A stretch of 32,004 nt of DNA, taken from assembly GCA_002699125.1 (NCBI GenBank), contig PABI01000065.1, forward strand, positions 1-32,004, given 5' to 3'. The DNA is from Anaerolineaceae bacterium (GTDB taxonomy: Bacteria > Chloroflexota > Anaerolineae > Promineifilales > Promineifilaceae). Under the pieces are notes generated by a model that was given only the letters and a program-made list of their open reading frames with translations, ran no database searches and was not told the origin of the DNA. Positions 22,576-30,249 of this stretch are shown here, piece after piece. A program made the position numbers and the translations under genes. Position 1 is the first letter of the stretch, and each line of letters opens with the position of its first letter.

Positions 22576-23779
22576 GCCACAGACTTGTGCTGAGCGCAGC
22601 CGAAGTAGAGCACAGAGAAACGAGCGATTGGGGAGAGGCTTCATAGGGCTGGGATTTGTTCTGGGAATGGTGCTGCTGCTTCTGTTCTTGGTCGGGCAGG
22701 AAGTGATCAGGGCGAATGCAGAAATCAACAGTGGTAATTTAATTCCCGATGAACCGGAAGGTGGCTGTCCCGTGCCGGGTAATGTGAACCGGGACGGTTG
22801 GACGCTGGACTATGAAACCAGCGGTAACGACGGCCTGCGTATCACCAACGTCACCTACCAGGGGCGCGCCGTTCTCACCAGCGCTTCGCTGCCCGAATGG
22901 CACGTGGATTACAATGGCGAGTACGCTGCCTCTCCCGGATTTAGAGATGTCATAGGTTGTGGTGGCAGCGGCGGCGGCTTTCTCATTTTGCCTTACGGAG
23001 AAACCGAGGTGCATGATTTGCAGGATGGCAGCATAGTGGTTGGGTTTGAGGTGGTACAGGATTTTCGCATGTCGCAGTGGGGGAATGAGTGCAATTATCG
23101 GTATGAGCAGCGCTATCAGTTTTTTGCGGATGGCCGTTTCCGAATCGTGGCCGGTGCCTATGGCAAAGGCTGCGGTACCGATCCTGCCATGCAGCAGCCG
23201 GTTTACCGTCCCGTCATCCGCATTGATATTGCTGTGAATGGCGACAATAATGACAGCTTTGCCTTTTGGGATGGTCAGCAGTGGGCGTTCCAGCAAACAG
23301 AGCTATATCGCACGCCGTACGCTTCCAATTTTGGCCCGCACCAGCTTAACAGCGCCAACCAGGGCTGGCTGGTGCTAGACGGCAGCGGCCAGGGTTACAC
23401 GATTGAGCCGGGGCTGGGCCAGTTCAACGATGGCGGCATGGCTGACAATCCCTTCATTTACGTCACGCTGCATAGACCAACGGAGGGGGATACCGATTTA
23501 CCCAGCTGGAGCATCAATTACTGCTGTTACGATGATCACAAACAGGGGCCAGAGAATTTTGTCGATGGGGAACCGATCGGCAGCGCCAATCTGGTGTTGT
23601 GGTATGTGTCGCAGTCTGTCACCGACCGGTTACCCGTTGCTGAGGATGGTGACGGCCGTTTCTGCTGGACAGTCAGCGGCGAGCCAGACCCAGAAGCGTA
23701 TCCTTGTTTTTCCGGCCCACTGTTTACCCCTTTTGAACTGTCTGAGAAAACTTATTTGCCTTTGGTGGAACGGCCGTAG
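22568..23779 (+). CDS. Secreted/membrane-anchored protein with YLPLV C-terminal tail
   Basis: A 403-residue extracytoplasmic protein. Its hydrophobic N-terminal segment (about 25-47, LGFVLGMVLLLLFLVGQ) is a signal anchor. The large beta-rich body contains GYxEYAASPGFRDVIGCGGSGGGF-like Gly/Cys segments and paired Cys residues (CNYRYEQRY, CGTDP, CCYDDH), consistent with disulfides outside the cell. Parts resemble copper amine oxidase-like beta folds, but I do not assign a reaction. It ends KTYLPLVERP. The TTG start at 22568 follows AAGGTG and overlaps the Rieske stop by 8 bases, and residues 4-17 are translated repeat (AERSRSRAQR). TTG at 22628 is an alternative start. Confidence 0.75.
   Translation: MIEPQTCAERSRSRAQRNERLGRGFIGLGFVLGMVLLLLFLVGQEVIRANAEINSGNLIPDEPEGGCPVPGNVNRDGWTLDYETSGNDGLRITNVTYQGRAVLTSASLPEWHVDYNGEYAASPGFRDVIGCGGSGGGFLILPYGETEVHDLQDGSIVVGFEVVQDFRMSQWGNECNYRYEQRYQFFADGRFRIVAGAYGKGCGTDPAMQQPVYRPVIRIDIAVNGDNNDSFAFWDGQQWAFQQTELYRTPYASNFGPHQLNSANQGWLVLDGSGQGYTIEPGLGQFNDGGMADNPFIYVTLHRPTEGDTDLPSWSINYCCYDDHKQGPENFVDGEPIGSANLVLWYVSQSVTDRLPVAEDGDGRFCWTVSGEPDPEAYPCFSGPLFTPFELSEKTYLPLVERP
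22578..22619. repeat. GTGCTGAGCGCAGCCGAAGTAGAGCAC repeat
   Basis: The dispersed repeat unit CTGAGCGCAGCCGAAGTAGA, flanked by CACAGA on both sides, lies inside the 5' end of the YLPLV protein ORF. It translates to AERSRSRAQ, a known hallmark of repeat-derived peptide. It may have displaced the native start of that gene. Confidence 0.7.
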
Positions 23780-23858
23780 CTAGATTTTGTAAACTTGCCA
23801 GGCAAAGCCATTAACTAAACACTTTATTTTTTCAATTGCATCTGCAAACTTATTGCAG

Positions 23859-24440
23859 CTAGTTATTGCCTAAGCATTCGGCCGATACAGGAACTGGTTC
23901 TGGAGTTGGGGCGCGTGTGCTATTGGCACGAACGGTCCGGCTATGCTGACGAATTGTCAAAACTTCAGCCGTATCAATTGCGCTATTAATGTAGAGTTTG
24001 TCATCGTCAAATGCAATACCCCCGACTCCGGCAGAAAAGTAAATTGCAAAGTTGCCTGGTCTTGTTACACATAGCGAAAGTTCGGCTGCTTGAGGTTTAT
24101 CTACAACAAAATAACCTTGCCATTCATAATATTTGCCAACAATTTCTCCTTCAGGGTTCACTAAGGGCTTCTGTTCCCAATCAGACCCCAAAGAAACCAC
24201 ACTGATTTCATCTGACATTTGGACCGTAATTACACCCTCATCGCTGAACTTTTCAGAAACAGCATCAATATGCAAAGTGAAAATTTGCCCCACAATTGGT
24301 TTTGGCTCAATTTCTCCACGCACTTGCATCGGATCGGTTGGTGGACAGCCAGTCAGCATCAACGTTAACACCAACAAGCCAGCCCAAAAAATTAAAGGCC
24401 TGTAATAATTTGATAAAATCTGGTGTGCTGTAATTTTCAT
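23859..24440 (-). CDS. Hypothetical lipoprotein
   Basis: A 193-residue predicted lipoprotein. The N-terminal hydrophobic segment ends in LTGC, giving a lipidated Cys near residue 32. The rest is beta-rich, about one Ig-like or ABC-type immunoglobulin domain (EPKPIVGQIFTLHIDAVSE...EGVITVQMSDEISVV...ELSLCVTRPGNFAIYFSAGVGG), followed by a Pro/Thr tail (RAPTPEPVPVSAECLGNN). No catalytic motif. No ACGGCCGT in it. It stands alone, convergent with the YLPLV protein 80 bases away. Bases 24441-24613 upstream are AT-rich without a gene. Confidence 0.75.
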   Translation of the reverse strand: MKITAHQILSNYYRPLIFWAGLLVLTLMLTGCPPTDPMQVRGEIEPKPIVGQIFTLHIDAVSEKFSDEGVITVQMSDEISVVSLGSDWEQKPLVNPEGEIVGKYYEWQGYFVVDKPQAAELSLCVTRPGNFAIYFSAGVGGIAFDDDKLYINSAIDTAEVLTIRQHSRTVRANSTRAPTPEPVPVSAECLGNN

Positions 24441-24613
24441 GGCAACAAAGTCCCCAAGCTAAAGATTCTTTTTACAACATAAAAAGAGAGACGCTAAATT
24501 GATGAGGACAGTTCCATAAACAATGATTCTAGCAAACAAAATGGCATTTCTTTACACAGTATACAAATTTCAGTATTTTAGGGATGTTTCACTGTGCTTA
24601 GCCTGACTGGACG

Positions 24614-24666
24614 GTGGCCGCGGTTCCTTGCCCCGCAATAAGAGCGTGGTAAGAAACCACGGCTAC
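24614..24666. repeat. GTGGCCGCGGTTCCTT / AAGAAACCACGGCTAC hairpin repeat
   Basis: Imperfect arms of 16 bases surround TGCCCCGCAATAAGAGCGTG. It matches the pattern of a dispersed repeat and lies directly after the stop of the sugar-dehydrogenase gene, so it may act as its 3' hairpin. Confidence 0.7.
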
Positions 24667-24670
24667 AGAT

Positions 24671-26038
24671 TTAGCCTGAGCAGGTTAAGGCTGTACCGTT
24701 GCCACCGAACACCAACGGCAGGTAGACAAACTGGTCTAGCGCAGCGCCTGCTGGTTTGGTGGGATTGTTGGACTGAATCTGGTAGATGGTGCCGCCGTGG
24801 CTGGCGACGTATAGTTCGCCATCGCAGCCCTCGCCAAAGGTGCTGGGGAAACTCACGCCAATGTCACCCAGCGGCGTGATGTTCCAGCCGCCGCTGTTTT
24901 GTGCCAGCCAGAAGTTGCTGCTACCAAAATCGGCATAAATATAGATGCCATTGAGCGAGGGAAAGTCGTTGCCGCGATACACGTAGCCACCAGTAATAAC
25001 GTTACCGGAATCGTCACCACCGCTGCGAGGGTAATCGTCAAAGGGGAATTGGTAGTTTGAAATGTCGCCGCAATTGTCGGTGTCAAACTCGATATTTCCT
25101 TCGTAGCAGCGCCAGCCATAATTTTCACCGCCGGTGCTGCTGGCAGGCTGGAAGTTCACTTCTTCCCGGGCGCTCTGGCCTACATCGGCAATGTAATAAT
25201 CAAACGTTTCCCGATCAAAGCTGGCGCGCCACGGGTTACGTAGGCCGGAGGCCCAAATTTCGTTGCAAATATCATCGCCGCTGGCGGTGAACGGATTGTC
25301 GTTGGGGATGGTGTAGGGAGGTGTGCCACCATTTACGGTGCCGCAGTCAGGTGCCAGGCCGCTGTCCCCATCGACGTTGATGCGCAGCACTTTGCCCAGC
25401 AGCTTTGTCATGTCCTGAGCATTGCCAATGCCAGGTGTGTGGTCATCATCATCGTCTCCCCCGCCGCCGCCGTCGCCCATGGCAATGTAAAGGTAGCCAT
25501 CCTGGGGTCCAAAGTTGAGGTCACCGGCGTTGTGATTGCCTTGTGGTTGGTCGATGCGTAGGATTTCTACTGCACTGTTTTCGTCAGCGATGTTGGGATC
25601 GCTGCTGACGGTGTAGCGGGCAATGATCGTGTTACCGTTAATAGCGGTATTGTCCTCAGGATCTTCCGTATAGTTCACGTAAAAGTAAGGGATGTTGGGA
25701 TAATCTGGATGAAACGCCAGCCCCAGCAGCCCGCGCTCGCCGTGGGTTTCGCTATCAACAATGTCGTTGATGTCCAAAAATGGCTCATCCAGCTTGTTGC
25801 CGTCGGCATCAATAATGCGAATAACGCCCGGCTGCTCCACGATAAAGAGACGATCATCCCCGGCATTGGCAATATCAACCGGCTGGGTGAAGCCGCTTTC
25901 GACCGCAGATACGGTCAGGCTGATGCTGCCCTCTGGGGCGGCCGGTTCGATGGGTGGTTGGGCGGAAACGGCCGTTCCTCCCAGCCAGCCCACTACCAAG
26001 ACAAACAATCCTGCTAACAAAATCCAACGCTTATTCAT
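24671..26038 (-). CDS. Secreted glucose/sorbosone dehydrogenase (PQQ-dependent aldose dehydrogenase family), YLPLV tail
   Basis: Predicted 455-residue secreted six-bladed beta-propeller of the GSDH/YliI type, which oxidises aldoses using PQQ. A signal peptide spans 1-27 (ends AVSA). The propeller follows from about 40 to 425, with the family hallmarks GERGLLGLAFHPDY, YVNYTE, GNHNAGDLNFGPQDGYLYIAMGDGG, LRNPWRASFD and YIADVGQ. An unusual acidic insertion, GGGGDDDDDHTPG, follows the metal- and cofactor-facing loop. The C-terminus reads FVYLPLVFGG plus a short tail with Cys. GAGGAG 8 bases upstream supports the start. It forms a three-gene set with the esterase and a paralogous dehydrogenase. Confidence 0.92.
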   Translation of the reverse strand: MNKRWILLAGLFVLVVGWLGGTAVSAQPPIEPAAPEGSISLTVSAVESGFTQPVDIANAGDDRLFIVEQPGVIRIIDADGNKLDEPFLDINDIVDSETHGERGLLGLAFHPDYPNIPYFYVNYTEDPEDNTAINGNTIIARYTVSSDPNIADENSAVEILRIDQPQGNHNAGDLNFGPQDGYLYIAMGDGGGGGDDDDDHTPGIGNAQDMTKLLGKVLRINVDGDSGLAPDCGTVNGGTPPYTIPNDNPFTASGDDICNEIWASGLRNPWRASFDRETFDYYIADVGQSAREEVNFQPASSTGGENYGWRCYEGNIEFDTDNCGDISNYQFPFDDYPRSGGDDSGNVITGGYVYRGNDFPSLNGIYIYADFGSSNFWLAQNSGGWNITPLGDIGVSFPSTFGEGCDGELYVASHGGTIYQIQSNNPTKPAGAALDQFVYLPLVFGGNGTALTCSG

Positions 26039-26058
26039 GCCATTACTCCTCGAAGATA

Positions 26059-26114
26059 AACCTCCCGCAGGTTTGAACTTTGGTGATGTCTGTAGACAGA
26101 ACCTGCGGGAGGTT
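26059..26114. repeat. AACCTCCCGCAGGTT inverted repeat (copy 2)
   Basis: Exact 15-base arms (26059-26073 and 26100-26114) surround a 26-base centre. It is the same core as 5650-5705 but with a different loop sequence, and it lies between the dehydrogenase and esterase genes. Confidence 0.88.
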
Positions 26115-26122
26115 GGCCTTCA

Positions 26123-27229
26123 TTAATTACACGATCCAGCGCTGACGGGCGCTGGTTTGACCACCAAAGGTAAATACGTAAATTCATCGGCCGTGCCCAT
26201 GATGATGGGGGCAGACAGGACGCTTTGGGCCGCGGCAAAACATTGGAAGTGGAAATTTAAGCCATAGGCACCTGTAGCCTGATGATATTGTGCCCAGCTG
26301 TGGGAGCTGACACCACTTTGGTTGGGCACAAACTCGTAGCCAATGCCCAGGCTGTTGAGTTGAGCGCTCAAATCGTCGTTGCCGCCACCTTGCCCCGCAG
26401 CGCCATCTCCAACCCCATCCACCATGCGAATTTGCAGGGCATTGCTGCGAATGCTGGCGGCATTGTTGGCGGTGATGGTAGAGATTTTATAAGCCGTTGG
26501 TAGCTCACCCAGCCGGGGATGGTCAGGTCCGGCAGAATTGGGGATTTCTTCGTAGGCGGCACCGGAATAGGCGATGGTGGAGCAGAATTGGTCCGGATAG
26601 GTGAAGGCGAGCTTGATGGCCCCACGCGCGCCCATAGAAAAACCTTCGATGGCACGGCCGTTTCGGCTGGCAATCGTGCGGAAGTTGGCGTCGATAAACG
26701 GAATCACGTCTTCCATGATGACCGATTCTGCCATAATGGGGAAGCTGGAGTTGGGTCCATTGTTGGTGCTGTTGTCCCAGTCATCATAAAAGCTGCCCGC
26801 ACCGCCATTAACAAAAACGATGATCGCCTCATCCGCCAGCCCATTGTCGATGCGACTGGGCAAGCTGCCGCTGTTGCTGTTAAAGAAGGTATTGTTGTTG
26901 AAACCGTTAAAATAATTGTACTCATTGCCGTTAACGCCGTGCAGCAGGTAAATCACCGGGTATCTTTGGCTGCCGCTGTTGTAGCTAGGCGGCGTGTAAA
27001 CGTTAAATCCCACCACGTTATTTGGTGTCTTTAGGTTGTTGCTTGCTAATGTGCAATGTTCAATGTCACCGTTGCCGTTACTGGGCAGTGGCATTTGGCC
27101 CATGTTCCAGTAATTACTTGGGTTGGGCGGAAATGAACCGCCTGCCTGTGCTGACCATGTTGCCGTCAAGGTTAAGATGCCAAAGAGGGCAAACAGGCTG
27201 AAGAGACAAGCCTTTGTTAATTGGGGCAT
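26123..27229 (-). CDS. Secreted esterase D / feruloyl-esterase-like hydrolase, YLPLV tail
   Basis: Predicted 368-residue secreted alpha/beta hydrolase of the putative-esterase family. The signal peptide is residues 1-30. The fold shows VIYLLHGVNGNEYNYF (oxyanion region), IIVFVNGG, the nucleophile elbow GFSMG (Ser198) and a late SHSW with the catalytic His. The acid residue is probably in MVDGVGDG. Cys57 and Cys near the end may form disulfides. It ends FTYLPLVVKP plus a short tail with Cys. GGAGTTCC before the ATG at 27229 supports this start. The longer frame to 27337 would translate the AGTTTGCAAG repeat. Confidence 0.9.
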   Translation of the reverse strand: MPQLTKACLFSLFALFGILTLTATWSAQAGGSFPPNPSNYWNMGQMPLPSNGNGDIEHCTLASNNLKTPNNVVGFNVYTPPSYNSGSQRYPVIYLLHGVNGNEYNYFNGFNNNTFFNSNSGSLPSRIDNGLADEAIIVFVNGGAGSFYDDWDNSTNNGPNSSFPIMAESVIMEDVIPFIDANFRTIASRNGRAIEGFSMGARGAIKLAFTYPDQFCSTIAYSGAAYEEIPNSAGPDHPRLGELPTAYKISTITANNAASIRSNALQIRMVDGVGDGAAGQGGGNDDLSAQLNSLGIGYEFVPNQSGVSSHSWAQYHQATGAYGLNFHFQCFAAAQSVLSAPIIMGTADEFTYLPLVVKPAPVSAGSCN

Positions 27230-27260
27230 GATGGAACTCCTTGGGGTGATGGATTTTTTA

Positions 27261-27340
27261 AGTTTGCAAGTGTGCAGGTGTGCAAGTGAGATACGGGGAG
27301 TTATGACTTGCTTACTTACAGACTTGCCTACTTGCAAACT
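27261..27340. repeat. AGTTTGCAAGT / ACTTGCAAACT inverted repeat
   Basis: The outer 11-base arms match exactly, and the interior is rich in GCAAGT/ACTTGC units. It occupies the gap between the second dehydrogenase and the esterase. Confidence 0.85.
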
Positions 27341-27344
27341 GCTT

Positions 27345-28676
27345 TTACGGTTGTATCTGCAAAATTTGTCCGGTGCGGGCGATCACGTACAGTTCTCCGT
27401 TCACGTCCTGGCCAAAGCTGTTGATGGGCAGACCGCTTTGGTGAACAATGGTAGATTCCCAGCTGCCGTCCGGCTGCTGGAAGACCCCCCAGATAGTGCC
27501 GCTGCAAAAATCAGCCACGAAATAATTACCGTACAGGCTCAAAAACTGCTGCCCCCGGTATATGTAACCGCCACTGATGGAGCAGCCCTGGGTGTGGTTA
27601 TACTCAAAAATGGCGGGCACATACTCAGCCGGATTGCAGTTGGGCGTGTAGCAATGATTGCCTTCCATGCGATTCCAGCCGAGGTTTTGGCCGCCGGGGG
27701 TGCCTGCTGCCAGCCAGCTCACTTCTTCCCAGGTATTTTGCCCCACGTCGGCGATGAACAAATCACTTGTCAGCCGGTCGAAGCTAAAGCGCCATGGGTT
27801 ACGCAGGCCAATAGCCCATACCTCTGGCCGGGCATTGGGGTCGTCTACAAACGGGTTGTCGGCGGGGATGGTGTAGCTGCCGTCAGCGCTGTCTACATCC
27901 AGCCGCAGGATGCTACCCAGCAGCGTGCCTGGATTTTGCCCGTTGCCTTCAGGATCACCCTGGCTGCCGCCGTCACCCATGCCGATGTACAGATAGCCAT
28001 TCGGGCCAAAGGTGATCATGCCGCCGTTATGGTTGGCAAATGGTTGGGGAATGGTCAGCAAAATTTGCTCACTGGCGGGGTCAGCCACGTTGGGATCGCC
28101 GCTGACGCGGTAGCGGGCGATGTTGGTGTTGCCGTTCACGTCTGTGTAGTTGATGAAGAAAAGGCCGTTTTCCTGGTAGTTGGGATGAAAGGCCAGCCCC
28201 AGCAGCCCCTGCTCGTTGCTGTTGGAGCCAACAGGGTCCTGAATATCCAAAAATGGTGTGGCCAACAGTTCTCCATCCTGGATGATGCGAATGGTGCCGG
28301 CTTGCTCCAAAATGAAGAGCCGGTTGTCATTGGCGTGGGTGAGGTAGAGCGGCTGAATTAGCCCGCTGGCAATCTGCTCCAGGCTGATGCTGCTGACGGG
28401 ATTTTCGGGAATGGGTGTATTGGTAGGTGTTGCTGTGGGTGGTGCGACCGTTGGCGAGGCGTCGATGGTAGCTGCTTGCGTTGGAGCAGCCTCTTCAATG
28501 ACGGGATCGGGTAATGGGGTGCTGGTGGTGGGTACGGCCGTATTAATCACCGGCGAAGCAAGTGTAGGAGTGGGGGGAGCAGGTGATTCTGGTGGTGTAT
28601 TGCTTTGGCAAGCAGCCAATGTGAACAGGATAGGCGTTAAAACAAGGACATACAATTTGCGCATACGTTTTCTCAT
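27345..28676 (-). CDS. Lipoprotein glucose/sorbosone dehydrogenase (PQQ-dependent aldose dehydrogenase family)
   Basis: Predicted 443-residue lipid-anchored paralogue of the enzyme at 24671-26038. The lipobox LAAC gives Cys23, followed by a Pro/Thr-rich linker of about 70 residues. A GSDH propeller follows (residues about 95-440) with QGLLGLAFHPNY, NYTDVNGN, FANHNGGMITFGPNGYLYIGMGDGG, LRNPWRFSFD and LFIADVGQ. It lacks the acidic DDDDD insertion and the YLPLV tail: it is membrane-tethered while its sister is probably secreted. ATG at 28676 follows GAAGGG. A second ATG (28664) is an alternative. It carries the palindrome once (TAV). Confidence 0.92.
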   Translation of the reverse strand: MRKRMRKLYVLVLTPILFTLAACQSNTPPESPAPPTPTLASPVINTAVPTTSTPLPDPVIEEAAPTQAATIDASPTVAPPTATPTNTPIPENPVSSISLEQIASGLIQPLYLTHANDNRLFILEQAGTIRIIQDGELLATPFLDIQDPVGSNSNEQGLLGLAFHPNYQENGLFFINYTDVNGNTNIARYRVSGDPNVADPASEQILLTIPQPFANHNGGMITFGPNGYLYIGMGDGGSQGDPEGNGQNPGTLLGSILRLDVDSADGSYTIPADNPFVDDPNARPEVWAIGLRNPWRFSFDRLTSDLFIADVGQNTWEEVSWLAAGTPGGQNLGWNRMEGNHCYTPNCNPAEYVPAIFEYNHTQGCSISGGYIYRGQQFLSLYGNYFVADFCSGTIWGVFQQPDGSWESTIVHQSGLPINSFGQDVNGELYVIARTGQILQIQP

Positions 28677-28683
28677 AATAAAA

Positions 28684-28721
28684 CCCTTCGCGTGGGGTTG
28701 GTGGGACAGTGGGGCGAAGGG
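28684..28721. repeat. CCCTTCGC ... GCGAAGGG leader hairpin
   Basis: Exact 8-base arms surround a 22-base loop, immediately before the lipoprotein dehydrogenase start. It would lie in the mRNA leader and cover the ribosome binding site GAAGGG, so it may modulate translation. Confidence 0.6.
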
Positions 28722-28758
28722 TAGGTCTGTAAATTAGCTGAAAAATTGCACGCGCGTA

Positions 28759-28767
28759 AGTATAGCA
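28759..28767 (-). promoter_or_regulatory. Extended -10 box (TGCTATACT) for the dehydrogenase lipoprotein
   Basis: TGC followed by TATACT on the minus strand, about 82 bases before the ATG. The same TGCTATACTT string occurs upstream of the metallophosphoesterase at 30088-30097. No good -35 box is visible. Confidence 0.4.
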
Positions 28768-28818
28768 CAGGACCGCATTTGCAATGGGACACTACTTAGA
28801 AACTAATAATCCTAGCGT

Positions 28819-28868
28819 GGTGCGTGAAACGTGATTCTGTTCTGGTCACGCCTCACGTTTCACGCACC
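28819..28868. repeat. GGTGCGTGAAACGTGA hairpin
   Basis: Exact 16-base arms (28819-28834 and 28853-28868) surround an 18-base loop. It directly follows the rfbB-like stop and may act as its 3' hairpin. The CGTGAAACGTGA motif is a recognisable dispersed family. Confidence 0.9.
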
Positions 28869-28873
28869 ATGCA

Positions 28874-29899
28874 TTATTCTTTTTCGGTTTGCCAGCGGTG
28901 GCCGTACTGCCGTTCGTAATACTCTTTGAACTCGCCGGATTTAATTTTGCGCCACCACCATTCGTTTTCGCGGTACCAGACGGCCGTCTTCGCCACCGCC
29001 TCCGCTGAAGTATGACGCGGCTGCCAACCCAGCGCCTTGATTTTGTCGATGTTCAGGCTGTAGCGGCGATCATGCCCTTCGCGGTCTTTTACATGCTTAA
29101 TCAGATCCTTGGGCCGGTTGAGCGTTTCCAGCAAAATCTCCACCATCTGCACGTTTTCCATCTCTTCGCCCGTGCCGATGTTGTATGCTTCGCCCAGCTT
29201 GCCTTTGTGCAGCACCAGGTCGATGGCCTCACAATGGTCCAGCACGTATTGATACTCGCGCATCTGACGGCCGTCGCCGTACAGCGGCAGAGGCTCTTCA
29301 TCGATGGCGTTGGTGGCAAAGAGCGGCACGACTTTTTCCGGGTATTGGAATGGGCCAATGTTGTTGGAGCCGCGCGTAATGGTTACCGGCAGGTCGTAGG
29401 TAATGAAATAAGCGTTCACCAATAGATCGCCGCTGGCCTTGCTGGCCGCATACGGGCTGCGCGGGTCCAGCTTGTCCGTTTCCACGCTGGATTGCCCTTC
29501 GGGGATGTGGCCGTACACCTCATCGGTGGAGATTTGGTGGTAGCGTAAGCCGTGCTTTTTAGCGGCTTCCAGCAGGACGTAGGTGCCATAAACACCGGTC
29601 TGAATAAATGCATCCGGATTCATGATAGAACGATCCACGTGGGTTTCGGCGGCAAAGTTGACGATGGTGTCTGCGTTATACTTTTGGATGGTGGCTTCTA
29701 CCATCTCGGCGTCGCAAATGTCGCCTTGCACGAAGCTGTAGCGCGGATCGTCGGCCACTTCCAGCAGATTATCCAGATTGCCAGCGTAGGTGAGCTTGTC
29801 ATAGACGATGATGTTGTAATTGTCGTATTTTTGCAGCATGTGGAGGACAAAGTTGGCACCAATAAAGCCAGCGCCACCTGTCACGATGATGTTTTTCAC
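28874..29899 (-). CDS. rfbB: dTDP-glucose 4,6-dehydratase
   Basis: Predicted 341-residue cytosolic extended short-chain dehydrogenase/reductase. It converts dTDP-glucose to dTDP-4-keto-6-deoxyglucose in deoxysugar (for example rhamnose) synthesis. The NAD-binding GGAGFIG, the catalytic STDEVYG and the YAASK pair (Tyr and Lys) are present, as is RGSNNIGPFQYPEK of the sugar-binding side. The start is GTG at 29899, preceded by AAAGGGG about 8 bases upstream. The longer ATG frame to 30001 would add a non-conserved 34-residue extension before the Rossmann strand. No rfbA, rfbC or rfbD is within the window. Confidence 0.95.
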   Translation of the reverse strand: MKNIIVTGGAGFIGANFVLHMLQKYDNYNIIVYDKLTYAGNLDNLLEVADDPRYSFVQGDICDAEMVEATIQKYNADTIVNFAAETHVDRSIMNPDAFIQTGVYGTYVLLEAAKKHGLRYHQISTDEVYGHIPEGQSSVETDKLDPRSPYAASKASGDLLVNAYFITYDLPVTITRGSNNIGPFQYPEKVVPLFATNAIDEEPLPLYGDGRQMREYQYVLDHCEAIDLVLHKGKLGEAYNIGTGEEMENVQMVEILLETLNRPKDLIKHVKDREGHDRRYSLNIDKIKALGWQPRHTSAEAVAKTAVWYRENEWWWRKIKSGEFKEYYERQYGHRWQTEKE

Positions 29900-30066
29900 A
29901 AGTAGACCCCTTTCTATTACAGGATTTTTTGAGTTGGTTACGTTCTTGCTTTTAACTGATGAGGACGCCATTGTAACGACTGACCTGAGAACACGCATCA
30001 AAAATAATCGTTTTTATGGAACAGAAATTTGATTAGAAATGAGGACTTCCGGTCAGTTAAACAGTT

Positions 30067-30096
30067 TTCACAGCCAAGGTACGGTTATGCTATACT
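30067..30096 (+). promoter_or_regulatory. Promoter for the metallophosphoesterase gene
   Basis: TTCACA (30067-30072), an 18-base spacer ending in TGC, and TATACT (30091-30096). It is an extended -10 promoter with a leader of about 145 bases before the ATG at 30250. The leader contains the only intergenic ACGGCCGT (30160-30167). Confidence 0.5.
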
Positions 30097-30249
30097 TTTC
30101 CTACGCGGCGAACACAATTTCTCATCTGGTTATAGCTTTTTTAATGATATGTTGGCCGTAACGGCCGTACCGAAACCGTACGTTACTTGATTAACCATTC
30201 GTATTTCCTTACGATATGTCCTCGATACAATCAACAAGGAGTTCCCCTG

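Noticed and set aside
27123..28361. 412-codon open frame antisense to the dehydrogenase lipoprotein and esterase start
   Set aside because: It spans an intergenic hairpin and two real genes on the other strand. The sequence has no recognisable fold.
30187..30249. N-terminal extension of the metallophosphoesterase from ATG 30187
   Set aside because: A strong AAGGAG lies just before the ATG at 30250, and the first beta strand of the domain starts within eight residues of it.
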